From contig JAPTYO010000007.1 of assembly GCA_036873135.1 (NCBI GenBank), forward strand, positions 19,326,763 through 19,390,762: a DNA stretch of 64,000 nt. Reading direction: 5' to 3'. Below are positions 57,477 to 64,000 of this stretch, one piece after another. Origin of the DNA: Clarkia xantiana subsp. parviflora. Taxonomy: Eukaryota; Streptophyta; Magnoliopsida; Myrtales; Onagraceae. Position numbers and translations under genes: made by a program. Each line of letters begins with the position of its first letter. The first letter of the stretch is position 1. The notes under the pieces were generated by a model, which saw nothing but the letters and a program-made list of their open reading frames with translations, was not told where the DNA came from and ran no database searches.

Positions 57477-57493
57477 CCCCAGCAGAGTCGCCA
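57477..57493 (-). other. primer binding site of the minus-strand element (tRNA-Arg type)
   Basis: TGGCGACTCTGCTGGGG on the minus strand, three bases inside the LTR end. It resembles the tRNA-Arg-type primer site of Ogre elements (TGGCGACTCCACTGGGG from memory, two differences). Confidence 0.75.
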
Positions 57494-57496
57494 AAA

Positions 57497-58949
57497 TGTC
57501 GCACGTCAAATCCGGCCTGCGCTCTCGGAAGTAGAGCGGGTTTTGAAAATGTGTTATTTGTTTGGGATCGGCGAACGGCGGGGTCGGTCAAATATGGAAA
57601 TATCAACCGAACCGGGAAAAATAGAAAGAGTCGCCACCGATTAATTAAAGGCTAATCGGAATCCTAAAGTTGCCTAGGGTACATGATACTAACATCCTAG
57701 GGCTTGAAATGGTCCGCGTCCAGAGGTTCGGGTTCGGGGATTTGATTACGTATTAAAAGCTCGCAAGCTAGAAATCCGCCCTTTCGGTACTTTGGCTTGT
57801 CTTGTCTTGTTTAATTTTTCACTAAAATGTCCATTTTGAGAGTTGAACTGCAAGTATCAAAAAGTTTATGGCCGAGTTGCAATCATCAAGAAATTCATGG
57901 CCAATTTGCAATTATCGAAAAGTTCATGACTGAACTGAAAATAATTTTGGAAACATGTTAAAATGACCATGAACTTCTCTGTACTAATTTTTAACACTTA
58001 ACAGCGTTCCGAGATATATAAGTAATATAAACACACATAAAATTTATAGAAAATGAGAAATATGCAATATGTACATATATAAAACTTAAAGGTAATATAA
58101 ATGACAAATAAGTGAAATAAACAAATATAAGACTTAATAATGTATAAACATATAAGTAAATGACAATAAGTAATATAATATATATAAAACTTATATATAA
58201 TATAAATGACAAATAAGTAAAACAGATATATATAAAACTTGTAGATAATAGAAATGCGTAATATGTATATATATATATATATAGTGCGAAATAAAATGAC
58301 GGAAAATAAATAAACGCTACATTGAAAGCGATGGATCTTTAACCAACTTGCACTTTATTTATGCTTGAAATGTAAATACAACTTTTAATTAAGCAATACT
58401 CACATTGAGTTGTTTCCGGGTAAAATGCCGTGACGCATGGAACCGAACCACAAATTATCGAGCAATATATTTGAACCTTACTCACTCTAACTCACTCTCC
58501 ACATGTGTTTTTTTCCACCCTAAACCGAGACCTCCTCTATTGATTCTCCGACTCTCACTCACTGAGACCCCCCTTGAACTCTCGGTCCGAGCTCCTATTT
58601 ATAAGCTATGTGGGCTGATTATTTTAATATATTTTTGTCCACTTGCTTGCCATGATGTTGATAGAAATCAACAGAGTTGTAGATAGGGTTGTATAATGTA
58701 TGTAACGACATGGGAGTAGCCTAGGGAATCTCGGCAAAAAATTGAATTGCATGGGTATGTGTAAGGTTGGATAAGGAGGGGGCTACGTGGTCTTCTAATG
58801 GCCAAGTTTTTTTTCATTTATGTAATTATATCTAATTAATATCACTATCTAATAACATTCTAATCCTTTTTTTTTATCGCTCGATTATTCCCGATTTAGT
58901 TCCACGTGTCACGATATTTTCTGACCCTGTCCAAAATCGGGTGTTTACA
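57497..58949 (-). repeat. 5' LTR of the minus-strand element (1,453 bp)
   Basis: Offset of exactly 9,080 from the other LTR. All blocks compared are identical, including the AT-rich repeats. It carries the same two open stretches of 73 and 93 codons, which have no protein character. Confidence 0.92.
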
Positions 58950-58954
58950 CCACT

Positions 58955-59188
58955 ATAGTAACTTAGGCATCGGAGAGGGCTCCGCTAGCACCACCCCCCC
59001 TCTCCGTGCTAGCATTGGTCATTTGCGCAGGATCCGACGCACGAGACACTGATTTGCCGGGTCACAACCTCGCCGGGTCACAGCCTTGCCGGGTCACAGC
59101 CTTGCCGGGTCACAACCTCCGACAGAAGGGTCCTAACCCGCACAACCTCAGACGCGTCCTCGTGACCTCAGTCGTCCCGGACGCAACA
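58955..59188 (+). repeat. 5' LTR of the outer element, second part
   Basis: Continues the LTR cut at 48,416 and ends GACGCAACA directly before the primer site. It contains four copies of a 15-bp repeat, GCCGGGTCACARCCT. The CTAGCACCACCCCCC block is shared with the solo LTR. Confidence 0.8.
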
Positions 59189-59189
59189 T

Positions 59190-59200
59190 TGGCGCCGTCT
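59190..59200 (+). other. primer binding site of the outer element (tRNA-Lys type)
   Basis: TGGCGCCGTCT, one base after the LTR, matches the complement of the 3' end of plant tRNA-Lys(UUU), including CCA, from memory. Confidence 0.75.
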
Positions 59201-59238
59201 CCGCGATTCGAACAAAAAGCTACAGTACCACAAAAACA

Positions 59239-60948
59239 ATGGCAAGTGATCACAACCCTCCCGAGGAGGTGAAAAACCCAAGGAAAGGGCCCGGCCATCC
59301 CAGAAACTCCCCGACGAGCAAAAGAGCAGGATACCAAGCTCCAGCTGGGAGCCAGTCAGGACCCTCCCGCACCCCAAGAGCTACTTCTGTAGCCTCATCC
59401 ATACCAATTGACAATGTGCCCGGCGCACAGCGCAAGGAGCCAAAAAACAAACATCACGCACCTCCACCTAGTTTCAAACCAGAAGTTGAATCCCAGGCAG
59501 AAATGCTGCAGGGCAAACAAAGAACGAGGGTAAACTCGATGCCCACCATTACTCCAGCAATGATGGCGGCACTAGAAGAGTTTCTCGCATTCAGTGAATC
59601 TCTAGAGAACCAAAGATGTACAGCTCACCCACCTCCGTCCAACCAAAAAGCCTTCCAGTACAAAGGTGTCACCCTATCACCTCATTTGCCTCCAGTCAAC
59701 AAACAAGCTGAGATGATAGGGACAATGTCTCGAGTCATAAGTCACCAAGACACACTGCACCAGAGAAAAAAGGGGCAATGCATGAAAGATACCTTCCAGT
59801 ACAAGCAGCCAAAGCAACCTCTTCAAGAAGGTTTCGAGAAGCCAAACAAAGTAAACATCGCCGACCACATTCCTTTGAATGCCCCACTATCTGTAATTTT
59901 GAGGGAAATGAAGAACTCAAATATATGGAAAGAGCCAAACAACTTTAGGAAAGGCCAATTGGGAAAAGACAAGGACAAGTGGTGTGAAAACCACGAGGTC
60001 TTCGGTCACGAAACCGATAACTGCATCAGTCTACGCTTCCGAACCAACAACATCATCCTCAAGGGCGAATTGAAGCAATTCATTGATCAAGGCGACAGCC
60101 CTTCAGAGAAGACTCAAGCAGAGTCATCCAAAGTACACAAGGAAGATCCTTCCATGGGGACAAGCCAAGACGATGCCGACATCTGTCACAAGGACGGGCC
60201 GAAAAAACCTGCTAGTGGCGACGACACCCCAATCACAGGATTGACAACAAGAACCCTGAAGGCAATAATTGAAAAAGAGATACACATCTCCGGGGAAAGT
60301 CGGCAACCGCGCCAGAAGAAGCCACTCCAGTCAGACGCCAAAAGGCTCAAAGATACCAATCTCGCCATATATGTTCCTCTGAACACACCATTATCTGTCA
60401 TCCTAAGAGAAATAAAGGAGACCAAGCTGTGGAAAAAACCCTTTAATTTCCGCAATGGCCCATTGGGAAAAGATAAAACCAAATGGTGCGAGAATCACGA
60501 AGTGTGTGGCCATGAGACAGATGGCTGTGTCAGCTTAAGGTCTCATGTAAACAAATTGATCTCAAAAGGAAAAATGTGGAAGTATATCGACCATGGCCGT
60601 AAGCATCAAATGAAGCCTCGTGTAAAGTCTTCAGAAAAAGGCAAAGGAAAAGAAATCGTGGACGATAATCCACCTATCGCCAAACGCCAGAAAAACAACG
60701 TCACTTATGGAACCAATTGTGACGACTTGTACAATCTTTGGAGTGTGGCAGCATTCCCAGAGAACAAACCTCACCGCCAACCTGAGCCAACAACCGCCTT
60801 CCTTGACAAAGATGTTGAAGAACAACACAAGCAAAGTAAAACTTGGGCACATGACGACAGCTTTTGTCCATCCCCAAAAGGAGAAATTGAAGAGCTCAAC
60901 ACGCTAGATACATTGAGAAACTATGTGGCACGTGGCAGAATCAACTAG
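59239..60948 (+). CDS. gag-like protein with two CHHC zinc-knuckle modules
   Basis: One intact ORF of 569 codons, 38 bases after the primer site. Gag proteins of Ty3/Gypsy elements package the RNA. The N-terminal 100 residues are basic and Pro/Ser-rich. Two modules of about 85 residues follow: the first (about 205-285) has IPLNAPLSVILREMKNSNIW and WCENHEVFGHETDNC; the second (about 373-455) has VPLNTPLSVILREIKETKLW and WCENHEVCGHETDGC. The C-x2-H-x4-H-x4-C spacing is that of the retroviral-type knuckle with His as second ligand, as in Tat-lineage gag proteins. The C-terminus is hydrophilic with no protease motif (D-T/S-G), and no pol follows. The frame is clean in contrast to the nested element. 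The MA/CA-like part is not clearly recognisable; the gag assignment rests on position and knuckles. Confidence 0.8.
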   Translation: MASDHNPPEEVKNPRKGPGHPRNSPTSKRAGYQAPAGSQSGPSRTPRATSVASSIPIDNVPGAQRKEPKNKHHAPPPSFKPEVESQAEMLQGKQRTRVNSMPTITPAMMAALEEFLAFSESLENQRCTAHPPPSNQKAFQYKGVTLSPHLPPVNKQAEMIGTMSRVISHQDTLHQRKKGQCMKDTFQYKQPKQPLQEGFEKPNKVNIADHIPLNAPLSVILREMKNSNIWKEPNNFRKGQLGKDKDKWCENHEVFGHETDNCISLRFRTNNIILKGELKQFIDQGDSPSEKTQAESSKVHKEDPSMGTSQDDADICHKDGPKKPASGDDTPITGLTTRTLKAIIEKEIHISGESRQPRQKKPLQSDAKRLKDTNLAIYVPLNTPLSVILREIKETKLWKKPFNFRNGPLGKDKTKWCENHEVCGHETDGCVSLRSHVNKLISKGKMWKYIDHGRKHQMKPRVKSSEKGKGKEIVDDNPPIAKRQKNNVTYGTNCDDLYNLWSVAAFPENKPHRQPEPTTAFLDKDVEEQHKQSKTWAHDDSFCPSPKGEIEELNTLDTLRNYVARGRIN

Positions 60949-61970
60949 CCAACAAATCACCTACGGGGACATCAAACACATCACGATCCCTTTATTTTCC
61001 CTATCTCCTTTTCGCATATCTATGTTAAATCTTTTAAAGTTTAAGTACAACTCATGCTTATTAGCCTCAGTAATTTTCAAAAGAAGTGATCACTAGACAC
61101 TTTCTTGTAATCCGTCGTGAGAACTCTAAATATCTAATAAAGGATAAATCTACTTTCGTAGGTACATTATTATGACGCATATTACCTTGGAATAATGCCA
61201 AGTAACAACTACACACATATTCCTCGCGTCAACAACATAAAGTCTCAAGCATTTTATAAAAATCATGTCGCAATAATAGACAAGCCGGGGCATTACACAA
61301 GGACAGGTCATACATTATTAGAAGTCAAAGCAATATAAACAATCAAGAAACAGCGATACAACCGCCAAGCAACTTGGGGAGCACCAAGCTGAGGAGCGCT
61401 CGACAAGTCTACCTAACATATGCTTACCATAACCTACACTCATCATGTTTACCATCAGGGAAGTTTCCTACACAAACAAGGAATCCTCGTATCAAATTCC
61501 TTTACTTCATTTATCATATGCATGATTAAAAAGAAAATTTCATCACTTTATACTTTTGCAAACTTATAAAAATTGCAACTATCTAACAAAAGCAACTCTA
61601 CTCGTAGGTACATGTTACACTACGATTGTTATTCAGGAATGATGGCAAGTAATAACCTATGCATAAAATCTACTTCAACAATACAAGCTAAGCATTATAT
61701 GCAAGGAGGGAGCTATGGTATACTACACCAACATATCTGTTATCTACACCAACAAGGAGTTTATTTCTCCGTTCATATCATAAGTGTCTATCTCTAAAAG
61801 ACCTATTATTAAAACGTCGACTATTCAGGGCGTCAACTACAAGCAATACCTTGGAATAACGCCAAGGCCTACTATAAAAATAGCATGATGAGTAGCAAAT
61901 CTTCATGTTCATAAGCCATTCCCTGGATCCAGAACAGGATGGGCATACTGGGCTGATCACCCTTTAAGCT
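60949..61970 (+). other. non-coding DNA after gag
   Basis: No reverse transcriptase, integrase or RNase H pattern is seen on either strand. Repeated phrases such as CTTGGAATAA(T/C)GCCAAG (about 61,187 and 61,850) and TCGTAGGTACAT suggest old internal duplication. Confidence 0.6.
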
Positions 61971-62450
61971 ATGGGCGTCCTCTGTTCAGACGACACTCCG
62001 GACTCCAAGGGTTCATTATGTGAAATGGGCGTCCTCTGTTTAGACGACACTCCGGACTCCAAGGGTTCATTATGTGAAATGGGTGTCCTCTGTTTAGACG
62101 ACACTCCGGACTCCAAGGGTTCATTATTTGATATGGGCGTCCTCTGTTCAGACGACACTCCGGACTCCAAGGGTTCATTATGTGAAATGGGCGTCCTCTG
62201 TTTAGACGACACTCCGGACTCCAAGGGTTCATTATGTGAAATGGGTGTCCTCTGTTTAGACGACACTCCGGACTCCAAGGGTTCATTATTTGAAATGGGC
62301 GTCCTCTGTTTAGACGACACTCCGGACTCCAAGGGTTCATTATGTGAAATGGGTGTCCTCTGTTTAGACGACACTCCGGACTCCAAGGGTTCATTATTTG
62401 AAATGGGTGTCCTCTGTTTAGACGGCACTCCGGACTCCGAGGGTTCATTC
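61971..62450 (+). repeat. 54-bp minisatellite, about nine units
   Basis: The unit is ATGGGCGTCCTCTGTTTAGA followed by CGACACTCCGGACTCCAAGG and GTTCATTATGTGAA. At 54 bp it keeps frame, so a plus frame repeats MGVLCLDDTPDSKGSLCE and two minus frames stay open as well. The plus frame runs on to 62,795 (274 codons). I see no sign of selection for protein. Confidence 0.9.
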
Positions 62451-63671
62451 TTCAGTGTCCTCTATCTAGACGACACTACGAATTCCTGGCCAGAATTCGA
62501 TTTATACGGCAAGCGTCCTCTGGCAAAGACGACAATTCCGTACTACATGTTTTCAAACCGTGTTGCATGGTTCCTGGACGCAGAAAGCATGCATCACAAT
62601 TCATATTCTCAAAAGGTGTTACATGATCCCTGGACGCAGGAATCATGTATCACAAATATTTTTTCAAACACTTTACCAAAAATTTTGCCAAAGGTTTCAT
62701 CAAACATTTTATGTATCAAACACCCTTCAAATTTTTTTATCAACAAGCTTTTTAGATTTCACAAAATGCTTCTTCAAAAACTTAAATGTTTTTAATGTAT
62801 ACTTCCCCAACGCGGGTTGATACACGCTGTCAGGTGCGTACCCTGTATAAAACTCGTAAAATCTACAAGTCGAGTCTTGTACAACGTCGCCTTAGAGTGG
62901 AACTAAGAGACGGTATAAACCAGTATCTTGCTTAGTCAAGTGACAAGCTATTCAGGAACAAAGGGCAATATGCATAAGGCATCAGGCAGGCAATCAGAAG
63001 AACATCTCAACTTATCAATCAGGAAATGGCTATCATCAAACAAATCGGAAGCAACAACTAAGGAACAACTACAACAAGTCTTCAAGCATGGAAGCCGGGG
63101 GGCAAACAGACTCAGAAACGAGTTCAACATATCTAAAAGTTGGCATAGATCAAAGAATGTCATCATCCCTAACAGGACTCGGTGGAACAAGCAGAAGTAG
63201 CCACCGTCTTCTCCAAACAAAATCTATAATGTGCAAGTCGCAACATCATATGCTCTACCCATCCTGCCATGCCTTGGAGCCTAGCCAAGAGGGGCGACCA
63301 CAGTACTTAACATTGTCCAGGTGACGAAGTGTCATGCAAGCAAAAGCATGAACAAAGAATTATCAACGAACACTTACCTCAGTAGGAGTAACGCTCCTCC
63401 TTGGGCCGGTCCCTCGACCGGGGGGCAGAAGACGCCACTACACAACCCTCAACTCTATTTCCCTTATCACAAGAAAGAGTTAACACGGTCATGCTCAACA
63501 TAAAGAACCAAGAATCGCTCGAGGAACACGCCCCTGCGTCGGATCTTTCGAGAATTGTGCTAAGTACAAAAACTGCAGCTGGCAATAACGAGGAAAATCA
63601 ACAAGATCTAATATCTTGGAAAGTGCTATCAACAATATAGTCAGTGCACAAGCACGCACCAACACTTGTAC
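62451..63671 (+). other. non-coding DNA between two minisatellites
   Basis: Short imperfect repeats such as CCTGGACGCAG(A/G)AA(A/T)CATG (62,572 and 62,633) and AGACGACA words continue the theme of the array. No protein domain is recognised. Confidence 0.55.
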
Positions 63672-64000
63672 ATACATGTCGACGAGAGTGCATGTCGACG
63701 AAGAAAAAATATTTTCTAAGTATTTCCATGTACGTACATACATGTCGACGAGGGTGCACGTCGACGAGAAGAAAATATTTTCTAAGTGTTTCCATGTACG
63801 TACATACATGTCGACGAGGGTGCACGTCGACGAGAAGAAAATATTTTCTAAGTGTTTCCATGTACGTACATACATGTCGACGAGAGTGCACGTCGACGAG
63901 AAGAAAATATTTTCTAAGTGTTTCCATGTACGTACATACATGTCGACGAGAGTGCACGTCGACGAAGAAAAAATATTTTCTAAGTGTTTCCATGTACGTA
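63672..64000 (+). repeat. 66-bp tandem repeat running off the window end
   Basis: Five units or more, each with CATGTCGACGAGAGTGCACG, TCGACGAGAAGAAAATATTT and TCTAAGTGTTTCCATGTACG. Every unit contains two GTCGAC palindromes and ATGTACGTACAT at the junction. The open frames on the minus strand are again due to a length divisible by 3. Confidence 0.9.

Larger units (their letters stand above)
48412..58954 (-). mobile_element. 10.5 kb Tat/Ogre-like LTR retrotransposon, minus strand, decayed
   Basis: Element 48,417-58,949 inserted in the outer LTR, with the duplicated target CCACT at 48,412-48,416 and 58,950-58,954. Both LTRs are 1,453 bp and I found no difference between them. The minus orientation follows from the primer site beside the right LTR, the purine tract beside the left LTR and the minus-strand integrase remnant. 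From its 5' end: leader, five repeats of about 390 bp, integrase remnant, hairpin-rich cassettes, an 89-bp minisatellite, polypurine tract. Gag, protease and reverse transcriptase are not recognised. It must have moved with enzymes of a relative. Confidence 0.88.

Noticed and set aside
61964..62795. ORFs of 154, 159 and 274 codons on both strands
   Set aside because: Produced by a 54-bp repeat divisible by 3; no domain, no start context or neighbour supports a gene.
63495..63993. Minus-strand ORFs of 148 and 131 codons
   Set aside because: Frames through the 66-bp tandem repeat.

Overview
This is nuclear DNA from a flowering plant, most likely a core eudicot. The genes have many AT-rich GT-AG introns. 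The proteins belong to plant-specific families: a LAC17-type laccase, FHY1/FHL, cyclin D7, an L-type lectin receptor kinase and potato-type-I proteinase inhibitors. Between them lie layers of plant transposons. I cannot name the species.

Gene-rich half (1-43.3 kb). In order: a five-exon laccase (+), FHY1/FHL (-), FES1-type Hsp70 nucleotide exchange factor (+), CYCD7 (-, tail to tail with FES1), the GID4/Vid24 substrate receptor (-), a tandem cluster of six apparently intact and two broken potato-inhibitor-I genes (+, 31.4-41.0 kb), and an intronless L-type lectin receptor kinase (-). Exon boundaries were placed by hand from GT/AG signals, phase and family conservation; each intact model adds up to a whole number of codons. 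The genes do not form one pathway. They cover lignin oxidation, phytochrome A import, chaperone cycling, stomatal-lineage cell division, ubiquitin-ligase substrate recognition, defence against proteases and surface signalling. From memory, FHL, FES1C and CYCD7;1 also lie close together on Arabidopsis chromosome 5, so the order looks like old conserved synteny.

Between CYCD7 and GID4 (14.4-27.3 kb) is a broken second copy of part of CYCD7. It is split by a TRIM-like array of miniature LTR units and by a young 6.1 kb LTR retrotransposon with no coding capacity (439-bp LTRs, 3 differences seen, 5-bp target duplication). Several TIR elements with 8-9 bp target duplications sit in other spacers, one nested in another and one abutting the core promoter of an inhibitor gene.

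Retrotransposon half (44-64 kb). It holds an RNase H remnant, a TIR element, a 525-bp solo LTR, and then a related larger LTR element starting at 47,764. The 5' LTR of that element contains an array of about nine GC-rich palindromes and is split by a 10.5 kb minus-strand Tat/Ogre-like element, whose two 1,453-bp LTRs look identical although its integrase is decayed. Beyond the insertion the outer element continues with a tRNA-Lys-type primer site and a 569-codon gag-like ORF carrying two copies of a CHHC zinc-knuckle module. No pol follows; instead there are 54-bp and 66-bp tandem repeats running to the window end. This gag-only element and its interrupted LTR are the least conventional structures here.
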